Part shown: positions 1 to 7,191 of the stretch, one piece after another | Layout of the letters: every line of letters starts with the position of its first letter | Numbering within the stretch: position 1 is the first letter of the stretch | Source of the DNA: Nitrospira sp. | GTDB lineage: Bacteria; Nitrospirota; Nitrospiria; Nitrospirales; Nitrospiraceae | DNA: 14,426 nt | Assembly (NCBI GenBank): GCA_012032965.1 | Contig: JAAUPT010000008.1 | Coordinates: 1 to 14,426 of the forward strand | Direction of reading: 5' to 3' | Translations under genes and position numbers: made by a program | Notes under the pieces: model-generated | The model's database searches: none | What the model was told of the DNA's origin: nothing | What the model saw: the letters and a program-made list of their open reading frames with translations, nothing else

Positions 1-425
1 ACCATTGGATCCGGCACTGCAAGCATCCCGGTTGGCCCCACAACCACGAAGCGATCGATGGAACGACCACAGTTGCGCAAGATAAACAGACCCTCGTAGT
101 CGGAGGGTTAGTGCGTGACAATATCACCCTCAGCGAAAGGAAGGTTCCCCTTCTGGGAGATATCCCATGGCTCGGATGGTTGTTCAAGTCTCAGTCTCGT
201 CAAATAGAGAAGCTGAATCTTCTTGTGTTTCTTACTCCACATCTCGTTCGGGACGATGCCGACATGATCGAGTTAAACGCCAGAAAAGCAAGAGATGTCA
301 ATTCACTGCAGCGTGATAACCGTATTGAGGAACCTACAAAACTCAAGCAGGATGTGCTCGAGCGATTAGAACTCCCCTCAACCGTTCCTCCTTCTTCCTC
401 TGACGAAACCATCGTCAAACCGTAA
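1..425 (+). CDS. gspD: Type II secretion secretin GspD, C-terminal part, with a one-base frame break
   Basis: This is the 3' end of an outer-membrane secretin, the ring-shaped channel through which the type II system exports folded proteins. The segment covers the end of the secretin barrel domain. Seen: a GPTTTKRSME stretch in frame 1 (to about 63), then TTTVAQDKQTLVVGGLVRDN, VPLLGDIPWLGWLF and NLLVFLTPHLVR in frame 3, the order usual in GspD. The tail after LVRDD is about 60 residues, hydrophilic and Ser/Thr/Pro-rich at the end. The frame changes at 61-64: GAACGACC reads through as M-E-T-T-T-V-A-Q if one A is restored (GAAACG). This is probably a sequencing deletion. The 5' end lies outside the window. 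A PilQ or other secretin is possible, but the VPLLGDIP/GWLF and NLLVFLTP pattern is most like GspD. Confidence 0.85.
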   Translation, partial: HWIRHCKHPGWPHNHEAIDGTTTVAQDKQTLVVGGLVRDNITLSERKVPLLGDIPWLGWLFKSQSRQIEKLNLLVFLTPHLVRDDADMIELNARKARDVNSLQRDNRIEEPTKLKQDVLERLELPSTVPPSSSDETIVKP

Positions 426-645
426 GACTAATGATCCTCGCCCCGTAGCTGGTGTACTAGAACGTTTCTTCAGCAGTCCTCTCAACTACAGAATACAGAA
501 ATACCGATCAGAACCCCCCAAGGCCTCTGATTTTGATACGTAATTCATCAAACTGCCAAGATTGATATGCCCACAGGCCCCTCCTCTGAGGAATGGCCCT
601 ATGCCCGTCACCTGGATACACTGCGGGTCTATGGAGGGCCTAAGA
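426..645. other. Non-coding gap between gspD and the PilZ gene
   Basis: These 220 bases contain no convincing gene, no clear terminator with a T-tract and no promoter I would defend. A TTGATA at 533-538 has no good -10 box at the right distance. An open frame begins upstream of the PilZ gene in this gap, but its first 28 residues do not look like protein and lack a ribosome binding site. Confidence 0.5.
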
Positions 646-999
646 ATGGCAGACACAACGGTGAACTGGCGGATTCATCCTCGGCTTCCGGTTGAATATC
701 CAGTCATATTTGGAGGTGCTCCGTTTGTGGGAGAAGGGGTGGTCTCTAACCTTTCCCTTTCCGGCTGCTCGGTGACCTGCGAGCGGACAGTCCTCACAGG
801 TAGCTACGTGAAACTGAGCGTCCTCCTACCTGATCCCACCTCCTCGCTATTTATCGAGTTGGCGAAAATCCGCTGGGTTCGCAAAAACACGTTTGGCGTT
901 GAGTTCATTCGTCTCCCAACGATCACCAGGCACCGGCTGGATCGAGTCGTGTCCCAGGAGTTGACTCCCGATTTAGAGCTCACCCCAGCATTGATCTGA
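646..999 (+). CDS. PilZ-domain protein (cyclic-di-GMP binding)
   Basis: A 117-residue protein made of essentially one PilZ domain, a small beta-barrel that binds the second messenger cyclic-di-GMP and passes the signal to motility, secretion or exopolysaccharide machinery. Both ligand motifs are visible: RIHPR (residues 9-13, RxxxR) and NLSLSG (residues 35-40, D/NxSxxG). They are followed by the typical late strands IRWVRKNTFGVEFIRL. No membrane segment or extra effector domain is present, so it would act as a cytoplasmic adaptor. The ATG at 646 is chosen because GGAGG lies 8 bases upstream and the protein starts just before the RxxxR motif. A TTG at 562 in the same frame is open but has no such support. 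It follows gspD on the same strand after 220 bases, and its partner is unknown. Confidence 0.82.
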   Translation: MADTTVNWRIHPRLPVEYPVIFGGAPFVGEGVVSNLSLSGCSVTCERTVLTGSYVKLSVLLPDPTSSLFIELAKIRWVRKNTFGVEFIRLPTITRHRLDRVVSQELTPDLELTPALI

Positions 1000-1234
1000 G
1001 CATTGCATCACTCCTCAGATCTCCGTTCACACAGTACCCTGATCACAAACAAGAACCGCCGTATCCTCCTGAATCCATGACAGCGGTATAACTACCTTGA
1101 TGATGATTGAGGGCACCATCAAGCTGGTGAGCTAATCTCAATCCATGAATTCAAACCAGAAGCACAACACGGAGGCGAAGGGATCAAAGGGGTCGAGGAG
1201 TGTTATAGCGGGAGACAGGAGCTGCGGTTGCCGA
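1000..1234. other. Convergent intergenic region between PilZ gene and ychF
   Basis: The PilZ gene and ychF end towards each other here. The only structure I see is an imperfect hairpin candidate, CTTGATG at 1096-1102 with CATCAAG at 1117-1123 (7 base pairs, 14-base loop). It has no T-tract on either side, so it is not a convincing intrinsic terminator. A short open frame from 1145 that runs into ychF looks spurious. Confidence 0.45.
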
Positions 1235-2326
1235 CTAGACGTTAAACCTAAAATATACAATGTCAGCTTCTTTGATGACGTAATCCTTCCCTTCCAGCCG
1301 GAACAACCCCTTCTCCTTCACCTTGGCTTCTGATCCACAAGCCAGCAGGTCATCGTAGTGATAAACCTCGGCGCGGATAAAGCCGCGTTCCATGTCGGAG
1401 TGGATCTTGCCTGCTGCTTGAGGCGCTTTCATACCTTTCGGAATCGGCCAGGCACGAGATTCAGTATCACCGGCGGTAAAGAAGGTAATTAGGTCCAGCA
1501 GGGTATAGGCTTCGCGTGTCAGTCTGACCAGCCCCGATTCAGTTAGCCCCACTTCCTTCAGAAAATCCGCTCGCTCACTCTCCGGCAACGACGACAGTTC
1601 TGCTTCGAACTGGCCACAGATCGTGACAACCCGAGCACCGCGCTTCGCGGCAAACTCACGCACGGTCTGAACCATGCCTTCGTCGGCATTTGCTCCCTCA
1701 GACACGTTCGCGACAAACAGCACCGGTTTGGCAGCAAGCAGCTGGCACTCGCTGAGAATCACTCGCTCTTCCGGCGTATAATCTCGATTGCCCAACCACT
1801 CACCTTTGTCGAGCAACCCGATGAGCTTGGCGAGAAACTCCACTTCGAATGCGGCTTTTTTGTCACCAGCCCGGACTTTTTTCTCAGTTTTCTGTTTTCG
1901 TCGATCAAGCGTTTCTAGATCTGACAACATGAGCTCGGTTTCGATGACCCCGATGTCGCGAAGCGGATCGATGCCGCCGCTGACATGCACGACATCCGTT
2001 CCCTGAAAGCAGCGAACCACATGCAGCAACGCATCCACCTCTCGAATGTGGCCGAGAAATTGATTGCCGAGTCCTTCGCCTTTGCTGGCTCCCTCAACGA
2101 GCCCGGCGATATCCCGTACTTCCAGGGTGCTGTAGGTGGTTTTCTTTGAGGCGAAGATCTCGGTCAGCGTGATCAGACGAGGGTCCGGGACCAGGGCAAT
2201 GCCCGTGTTCGGATCGACAGTCGCAAACGGATAGTTCGCTGCCAAGGCCCCGCCACCGGTCAACGCATTAAAGACCGTCGTCTTGCCGACATTCGGAAGT
2301 CCAATCATACCGCAACACAGGCCCAT
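1235..2326 (-). CDS. ychF: Redox-regulated ATPase / translation-associated GTPase-like YchF (Ola1 family)
   Basis: YchF is an Obg-family P-loop protein that prefers ATP, binds ribosomes and affects translation fidelity and oxidative-stress responses. At 363 residues it is the usual length. Seen: P-loop GLPNVGKTT (residues 9-17), switch region NYPFATVDPN, G3-like DIAGLVEGASKGEGLG, the NVSE variant of the G4 motif that explains ATP preference in this family, a coiled-coil stretch rich in charged residues in the middle, and a C-terminal TGS-like domain ending in DIVYFRFNV. The ATG at 2326 shares one base with the stop codon of pth (TAATG), so translation is probably coupled. It is the last gene of the prs-rplY-pth-ychF run. 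ychF beside pth is a common arrangement in bacteria, which supports both calls. Confidence 0.97.
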   Translation of the reverse strand: MGLCCGMIGLPNVGKTTVFNALTGGGALAANYPFATVDPNTGIALVPDPRLITLTEIFASKKTTYSTLEVRDIAGLVEGASKGEGLGNQFLGHIREVDALLHVVRCFQGTDVVHVSGGIDPLRDIGVIETELMLSDLETLDRRKQKTEKKVRAGDKKAAFEVEFLAKLIGLLDKGEWLGNRDYTPEERVILSECQLLAAKPVLFVANVSEGANADEGMVQTVREFAAKRGARVVTICGQFEAELSSLPESERADFLKEVGLTESGLVRLTREAYTLLDLITFFTAGDTESRAWPIPKGMKAPQAAGKIHSDMERGFIRAEVYHYDDLLACGSEAKVKEKGLFRLEGKDYVIKEADIVYFRFNV

Positions 2327-2919
2327 TAGTTCTTGTCCTCTCCTTCGTCAACAGACTTCTCTCTGACATTAAACTGATTCATTGCCGCTTCTGGGCCCCG
2401 ATGAATCAGACATTCCAGCGCATCGACGGCTCGTTCCAGACAGGGCTCGAAGACGATCATCTCCTCTTTCGTGACCGCCTCTAAGACATAGTCAGCCGAA
2501 TCCTTGCCAGGCGCTGGCCTCCCAACCCCAATTTTCATGCGCATGAATTGTGAGGTCCCAAGGGCCTCGATAATGGACTTGATCCCGTTATGACCCCCGT
2601 GACCACCGGACAACTTGATCCGCAGCCGACCGGGTTCTAAGTCCATATCATCATGGATCACGATGAGTTCACTGGGGGTAAGCCCGAATTCGCCCAGGAG
2701 GCTTTTCAGCGGAGGGCCGGTGACATTCATCCAATCCAGCAGGCCGGCCAACTCAACCAATTCTCTTCCTAATCGCCCAGCCCCTCGTTGAGCGGTCCCA
2801 CGCGGTGAGAGTCGGATCGACCATCGCGCGGCGGCCCGCTCGATGGCCCATATACCGACATTGTGGCGGGTCTCGGCGTAGACTTTGCCCGGATTGCCGA
2901 GTCCAACAAGAAGATGCAA
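2326..2919 (-). CDS. pth: Peptidyl-tRNA hydrolase
   Basis: Pth cleaves the ester bond of peptidyl-tRNAs that drop off stalled ribosomes, recycling tRNA; it is essential in most bacteria. At 197 residues the length is normal. Seen: GLGNPG (residues 6-11), TRHNVG with the catalytic His19, MNVTG with Asn65, IHDDMDL with the catalytic-site Asp90, and SGGHGGHNG with Asn111. These match the family's catalytic and substrate-binding positions. The start is a TTG at 2917-2919, two bases after the rplY stop, because the protein must begin MHLLVGLGNPG and no ATG fits. Such a start suggests translational coupling to rplY. It overlaps ychF by one base. No oddities in the reading frame. Confidence 0.96.
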   Translation of the reverse strand: MHLLVGLGNPGKVYAETRHNVGIWAIERAAARWSIRLSPRGTAQRGAGRLGRELVELAGLLDWMNVTGPPLKSLLGEFGLTPSELIVIHDDMDLEPGRLRIKLSGGHGGHNGIKSIIEALGTSQFMRMKIGVGRPAPGKDSADYVLEAVTKEEMIVFEPCLERAVDALECLIHRGPEAAMNQFNVREKSVDEGEDKN

Positions 2920-2921
2920 CG

Positions 2922-3703
2922 CTACTTCTTCTTTTCGGCTTCTTTCTTCTCGGCCTTGGGAGCTGCTGCAGCTTCTTTCTTCTCACCGCCCTTGGCCTCG
3001 CCTGCCGGCGCTGCAGCACCAGCTTTGGCTGCATCGGCACCTCCAGCACCCTCAACCCCAGGTTCCTTACCTTTGGCTACAAGTTCCGGCTCGCCTGCTG
3101 CCCCCGCACCGCTGGTGAGCAAGGCTTCAAGTTTGGCGTCCGACATCGGCGCAGCCACGCTGACGACCATTTGATCAGGCTCGTCCAAGAAACGGACGCC
3201 TTCGCGCACACCGATTTCTTTCACATGGATGCCACTACCGATGGTCAAGGCTGATGCATCCACTTCGATCTGGTCAGGCAGGGCATCGGGAAGACATTCA
3301 ACATGCATATCTCGCATATTGTGGTGCAAAACACCGCCTTCCTTCACGCCGGCTGGGATCACTCCGATAACCTTGATCGGCACTTTCACCCGAATTGGCT
3401 TGCTCATGGAAATCTCAAAGAGATCAGCATGCAGGATCGCCCCGCTCACTGGGTCGACTTGATAGTCTCGTAAGAGGGCCGTACGATTCGTCTTCGATTT
3501 GGCACCTTCGACGGTGAGCGAAATCAGCGCAGTACTACCCGCGTGCGACTTGAGGATCTTGACTAAATGGTCGGGATTGACGGTCAACAAGAGACAGTCT
3601 CCCTGTCCATAGAGCACCGCCGGGATTTTTCCTGCTCGCCGCATAGACGCGCGGCCCCTTTTCCTGCTTCTTCTCTCATTGCCACTGTCAAATCAAATTT
3701 CAT
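2922..3703 (-). CDS. rplY: Ribosomal protein L25 (long TL5/CTC type), with a one-base frame break
   Basis: Long-form L25 binds 5S rRNA in the large ribosomal subunit. The true start is the ATG at 3701-3703, with GGAGG and GGAG just upstream, giving MKFDLTVAMREEAGKG. This frame is lost at about 3645-3658, and the protein continues in another frame as MRRAGKIPAVLYGQGD. Restoring one base (for example in the C run at 3655-3658 of the + strand, or in the CGTCT that follows) gives a continuous protein of about 260 residues. Seen: the L25 N-terminal domain to about residue 95, the TL5-type beta domain (VKVPIKVIG, GVKEGGVLHHNMRDMHVECLP, LDEPDQMVVSV), and a 50-residue low-complexity tail rich in Ala, Lys, Glu and Gly. 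It lies 51 bases after prs and two bases before pth. The break is probably a sequencing error. Confidence 0.92.
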
Positions 3704-3739
3704 GATCTCCCTCCGTCTCCTCGACTTCTGGCGCGATGC

Positions 3740-3753
3740 CCTGTTTGGACAGG
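3740..3753 (-). other. Small hairpin between prs and rplY
   Basis: In the 51-base gap, CCTGT (3740-3744) and ACAGG (3749-3753) form a perfect 5-base-pair stem with a 4-base loop, just after the prs stop codon. No T-tract follows, so it is not a full intrinsic terminator. It could slow RNA decay or mark a processing point between prs and rplY. That role is speculative. Confidence 0.35.
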
Positions 3754-3754
3754 C

Positions 3755-4696
3755 CTACGCAAATAGTGAACTCACCGACTCATCTTCATGAATGCGTCTG
3801 ATGGCTTCGCCCAGCAGCGGCGCTACCGATAACTGATGCAGCTTTGGACAGACCAGTTCTTTTCCTCGCAATGGAATCGTGTTAGTAATGACCACTTGGG
3901 ACAGACCAGACGCCTGCAATCGTTCCAGAGCCGGGCCTGAGAGCACCGCATGTGTGCAGGCCGTGGTCACCTCTCTGGCTCCGCGATCGAGACAGGCCTG
4001 AGCTCCTTGAACAATTGTCCCCGCTGTATCGATCATGTCATCCAGGAGCAACACGCTTTTCCCCTGCACGTCGCCGATGATATTCATGATTTGGGCTTGG
4101 TTTGGACCTTCGCGCCGTTTATCAATGATCGCTAAGTTTGCCTGTAGACGCTTGGCAAATGCCCTCGCCCGCTCCACACCACCCGCGTCGGGCGAGACCA
4201 CAACTAGGTCTGCGATTTGTTTCTTCACAATATAGTCCAGCAGGACAGGGAGCGCATACAAGTGGTCAACCGGCACATTAAAAAACCCTTGGATTTGTCC
4301 TGCATGAAGATCCATCGACAACACACGATCAGCTCCGGCGGTGGTGATCAAATCTGCGACTAACTTCGCAGTGATCGGAACTCGGGGTTGATCCTTCCGG
4401 TCCTGACGAGCATATCCGAAATAGGGAATAACAGCGGTGATACGGTTGGCTGATGAACGTTTCAATGCATCGATGATGATCAATAACTCCATCAACGAAT
4501 CGTTCACCGGCTGACAACAAGACTGCACGATGAAGACATCGGCCCCACGCACGTTTTCGTCGATCTTGACGCGGACCTCGCCATCGCTGAAGGAAGAGAC
4601 GGTCGCCTCACCCAATTTCTGCCCCAGATAGGCGCAAATCTCATGGGAAAGTGCCAGGTTTGCGTTACCAGAGAAAATTTTCAGCTCTCTGTTCAT
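3755..4696 (-). CDS. prs: Ribose-phosphate pyrophosphokinase (PRPP synthase)
   Basis: Prs makes phosphoribosyl pyrophosphate from ribose 5-phosphate and ATP, the precursor of purines, pyrimidines, NAD, histidine and tryptophan. With the ATG at 4694-4696 the protein is 313 residues, close to the usual 315, and starts [17 protein letters not shown] as in other class I enzymes. GGAAG lies about 8 bases upstream. An upstream in-frame start at 4720 would add eight residues absent from relatives. Seen: [16 protein letters not shown], the flexible-loop motif [29 protein letters not shown], the PRPP-binding signature [12 protein letters not shown] and the C-terminal ESVSSLF. It is the first gene of the prs-rplY-pth-ychF group and is separated from ispE by 208 bases that hold a promoter and a leader hairpin. 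Confidence 0.97.
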   Translation of the reverse strand: MNRELKIFSGNANLALSHEICAYLGQKLGEATVSSFSDGEVRVKIDENVRGADVFIVQSCCQPVNDSLMELLIIIDALKRSSANRITAVIPYFGYARQDRKDQPRVPITAKLVADLITTAGADRVLSMDLHAGQIQGFFNVPVDHLYALPVLLDYIVKKQIADLVVVSPDAGGVERARAFAKRLQANLAIIDKRREGPNQAQIMNIIGDVQGKSVLLLDDMIDTAGTIVQGAQACLDRGAREVTTACTHAVLSGPALERLQASGLSQVVITNTIPLRGKELVCPKLHQLSVAPLLGEAIRRIHEDESVSSLFA

Positions 4697-4767
4697 GTAA
4701 GACTTCCGTGAACTGCGCACTCGTTCTTCATACGACTCGTTGGATTCTCTAGTGGTTCTTGTGCGGT

Positions 4768-4799
4768 GAGCGATGGTGGGTTTTCATGCTACATCGCTC
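4768..4799 (-). other. Inverted repeat in the prs 5' leader
   Basis: GAGCGATG at 4768-4775 and CATCGCTC at 4792-4799 form a perfect 8-base-pair stem around a 16-base loop. It lies between the predicted prs promoter and the prs start codon, so it would be in the untranslated leader. It has no T-tract in either direction and so does not look like an intrinsic terminator. It may be a leader regulatory structure, an mRNA stabiliser or a protein-binding palindrome; the sequence alone does not decide. Confidence 0.45.
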
Positions 4800-4841
4800 G
4801 TTTGCTGCACACACTACTGCGGAAGCCAATCAAAGGGTAAA

Positions 4842-4871
4842 AATGTATCGGAAATCCTGGGCTCCTGTCAA
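4842..4871 (-). promoter_or_regulatory. Predicted sigma70-type promoter for prs
   Basis: On the - strand TTGACA (4866-4871, a full -35 match) is followed after 18 bases by TACATT (4842-4847, 4 of 6 matches to the -10 consensus). This would place transcription start near 4835 and give a leader of about 138 bases before prs. It lies just downstream of the ispE stop, which fits an independent transcription unit for prs. Confidence 0.6.
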
Positions 4872-4904
4872 CAAACGACCAACCGACATTTCGTCACCGA
4901 TCGG

Positions 4905-5813
4905 CTATGAATACGAGCAGGTTTCCGCTACAAACACCTTGAACGGCTGCTCTTTCAGAAAGGATGCCTGGGCGTGACGAGCGCTCGTCTCATCAAAAAA
5001 CACACCAAATACGGTTGCTCCACTGCCAGAGAGTAACGCGACCTCAGCCCCTCTGGCTGTGAGCTCCTGTTTAATGTCACAAAGTAAAGGATACGCCTTG
5101 AACACCGGTGTTTCAAAGTCGTTCTCGGCTGTCTCCAGCACCTGCTTCCAGCTCAGCTCAGGCACTGCCTCTAACGCCGCATGGGAACGTGAAACAGGAA
5201 CTACTCCTGTCCTACTTTCGGAAAGCTGCCGATACGCCCATTTTGTTTCGACCGGAAAGCTCGGATTGACTAACACGATCCATCGCCCCCCTGTCATTCG
5301 CACTGGAGTCACTTTTTCACCCCGTCCCGCTACCGTCGCTGAAGGAGCAAAAAAGAAGAACGGGACATCGCTTCCTAGCGTTTGACCAACTTGGGCCATC
5401 TCCTGGGGCGACCAGCCTAGTTTGAGAATCCGATTCAGCCCAATGATCGTGGCAGCCGCATCACTACTCCCTCCACCAAGTCCGGCTCCCATCGGGATTC
5501 GTTTTGCGAGGGCAATGTCTACGCCCACGGGTTGTTTGCTCCGTTCAAGAACCGCTGCCGCAGCACGATACACCAGGTTCGAAGAATCCGTATTTAAGGA
5601 CGGATCGTCGCAACCCAAGGTAATGGCCGAGTGGGTGTGGTTGATGGATATCGAGAGCTCGTCTTCCAATCGTACGGTCTGCATCAGAGACCACAAGTTG
5701 TGATAGCCGTCAGGTCGACGGTCGAGAATACGGAGGACGAGATTGATCTTGGCGGGTGCGCAAACAGTAATCGAGGTAGGGTGAAAATCTGCTTCAGGAG
5801 AAGGGTTAGTCAC
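4905..5813 (-). CDS. ispE: 4-diphosphocytidyl-2-C-methyl-D-erythritol kinase
   Basis: IspE is the GHMP-family kinase of the MEP pathway for isoprenoid precursors. It phosphorylates CDP-methylerythritol at the 2-hydroxyl using ATP. The 302-residue length is normal. Seen: PAKINLVLRI (catalytic Lys22), RRPDGYHNL, the glycine-rich ATP loop PMGAGLGGGSSDAA (residues 107-120), GSDVPFF with catalytic Asp149, and the C-terminal LLSGSGATVFGVF. The start is a GTG at 5811-5813 that overlaps the last codons of pilR by 8 bases. A strong AAGGAGG lies only 2-3 bases upstream, an unusually tight spacing, but no other start in this frame fits. This organisation suggests translational coupling with pilR. The neighbour prs is a frequent ispE partner in bacteria. 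Confidence 0.96.
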   Translation of the reverse strand: MTNPSPEADFHPTSITVCAPAKINLVLRILDRRPDGYHNLWSLMQTVRLEDELSISINHTHSAITLGCDDPSLNTDSSNLVYRAAAAVLERSKQPVGVDIALAKRIPMGAGLGGGSSDAAATIIGLNRILKLGWSPQEMAQVGQTLGSDVPFFFFAPSATVAGRGEKVTPVRMTGGRWIVLVNPSFPVETKWAYRQLSESRTGVVPVSRSHAALEAVPELSWKQVLETAENDFETPVFKAYPLLCDIKQELTARGAEVALLSGSGATVFGVFFDETSARHAQASFLKEQPFKVFVAETCSYS

Positions 5814-7191
5814 GGCCTCCTTTTATAGCATACTTCTCCAATCGATACCGAAACGATCTGGTATTCAGACGAAGCATCCGGGCGGCCTTCTTTTTCACCC
5901 ACTTTGAACGTTCAAGCGCTTTCAGCAACAGATCCTTTTCGATGCCGTTGATCAGCCCTTCAAGGTCCAATCCTTCGTCGGTTAGATCCAGCGGCATGGC
6001 TGACTGTTGTGACTGTGTCGTAGGCCGATGGAGCCATCCACATACGTCGGTGTCGGTGACCGGTCCCTCCGCTGAGAATGCCACGACACGTTCGATCAAA
6101 TTCTCCAGCTCCCGAACGTTGCCACGCCATTCATGCCCCAAGAGTACGTGCAGTGCTTCAGAGCTGATCACGGGCTTGGGCCTCCCGCTCTCTTTTGAAA
6201 ACCGCTCCAGAAAATGATTGACCAACAACGGAATATCTCCAGTTCGCATGCGTAACGGCGGGAGCCGAATGGGAATCACATCCAATCGATAGTACAGGTC
6301 CTCACGAAACGAACCGTCCGCGACCGCCTTCTCTAGATCTTTGTTCGTAGCGGCAACGATGCGGACGTCAACTTTAATATCTTGACTGCCACCGACTCGC
6401 CGAAATTCACGTTCCTGGATGACCCGCAGCAGTTTCACTTGAATCGTGGGAGTGGTGTCACCGATCTCGTCGAGAAAGATGGTTCCTCCGTTCGCAATCT
6501 CAAACAATCCCGCTTTATTGGAGATGGCGCCTGTGAACGACCCTTTCATATGGCCGAACAACTCACTTTCCAGCAGGGTTTCCGGCACCGCGCTGCAGTT
6601 GACGGCCACAAACGGATGGCTACTCCTGGCACTGTTGTAATGAATCGCGCGCGCGACTAACTCTTTTCCCGTTCCGCTTTCGCCGCAAATAAGCACGTTG
6701 CTTTTTGAGTCAGCGACTTTCCGCACAACGTCGAATACCTTCTGCATGGCCTCGCTTTGGCCGACCAACTGCGCGAATGATGATTGACTCGCCATCTCAC
6801 GTTTGAGCAACATATTTTCGGTCGTGAGACGTCGTTTTTCCAACGCATTCCGAATAATCAACTGAACTTCGTCCACCTGGAACGGCTTCGTCAGATAGTC
6901 ATAGGCACCCTGTTTCATGGCTTCCACAGCCGAATCAGCGGTCGCAAAAGCCGTGATGATCAGCACTACGGTCTCCGGTGAGGCAGACTTCACTGCCTTA
7001 AGAACCTCCATCCCATCGATTTTGGGCATTCGCAGATCGGTGATCACCAGATCGAAGATTTCTCTGTGTATGAGCTCGATCGCCTCCTCGCCATCCATGG
7101 CGTTAGTCACGGCATATCCCGCTCGCTTGAGCATGATACTCAAAACCTCGCGCAAACTTTGCTCATCATCAACGACTAGGATCTTTTCCAC
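5806..7191 (-). CDS. pilR: Sigma54-dependent response regulator, PilR/NtrC family
   Basis: A 461-residue response regulator that, once phosphorylated by its kinase, remodels RNA polymerase-sigma54 to open promoters, classically that of the major pilin. Domains in order: receiver (1-120) with the acidic pair Asp8-Asp9, phosphoacceptor Asp52 and Lys102; AAA+ core (about 138-370) with Walker A GESGTGKE (170-177), sigma54-contact loop GSFTGA (217-222), Walker B GGTIFLDE (235-242) and arginine-finger region REDLYYRLDV; and a Fis-type helix-turn-helix (about 434-455) with the PilR-like NTRSFRYRLEKY. The loop is GSFTGA rather than the usual GAFTGA, a conservative change. The start is a GTG at 7189-7191, inside the last codons of pilS, and the gene ends inside the start of ispE. 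PilR is preferred over NtrC because of pilC and the membrane kinase alongside. Confidence 0.93.
   Translation of the reverse strand: MEKILVVDDEQSLREVLSIMLKRAGYAVTNAMDGEEAIELIHREIFDLVITDLRMPKIDGMEVLKAVKSASPETVVLIITAFATADSAVEAMKQGAYDYLTKPFQVDEVQLIIRNALEKRRLTTENMLLKREMASQSSFAQLVGQSEAMQKVFDVVRKVADSKSNVLICGESGTGKELVARAIHYNSARSSHPFVAVNCSAVPETLLESELFGHMKGSFTGAISNKAGLFEIANGGTIFLDEIGDTTPTIQVKLLRVIQEREFRRVGGSQDIKVDVRIVAATNKDLEKAVADGSFREDLYYRLDVIPIRLPPLRMRTGDIPLLVNHFLERFSKESGRPKPVISSEALHVLLGHEWRGNVRELENLIERVVAFSAEGPVTDTDVCGWLHRPTTQSQQSAMPLDLTDEGLDLEGLINGIEKDLLLKALERSKWVKKKAARMLRLNTRSFRYRLEKYAIKGGRD

Noticed and set aside
1145..1333. A 62-residue + strand frame that starts MNSNQKHN
   Set aside because: It runs into the 3' end of ychF antisense, has no Shine-Dalgarno and has no recognisable sequence.
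2805..3254. Long open frames on the + strand across rplY and the pth start
   Set aside because: They are antisense to the Ala/Lys-rich tail of L25, whose codon bias leaves stop codons rare. They have no motif, and rplY explains the sequence.
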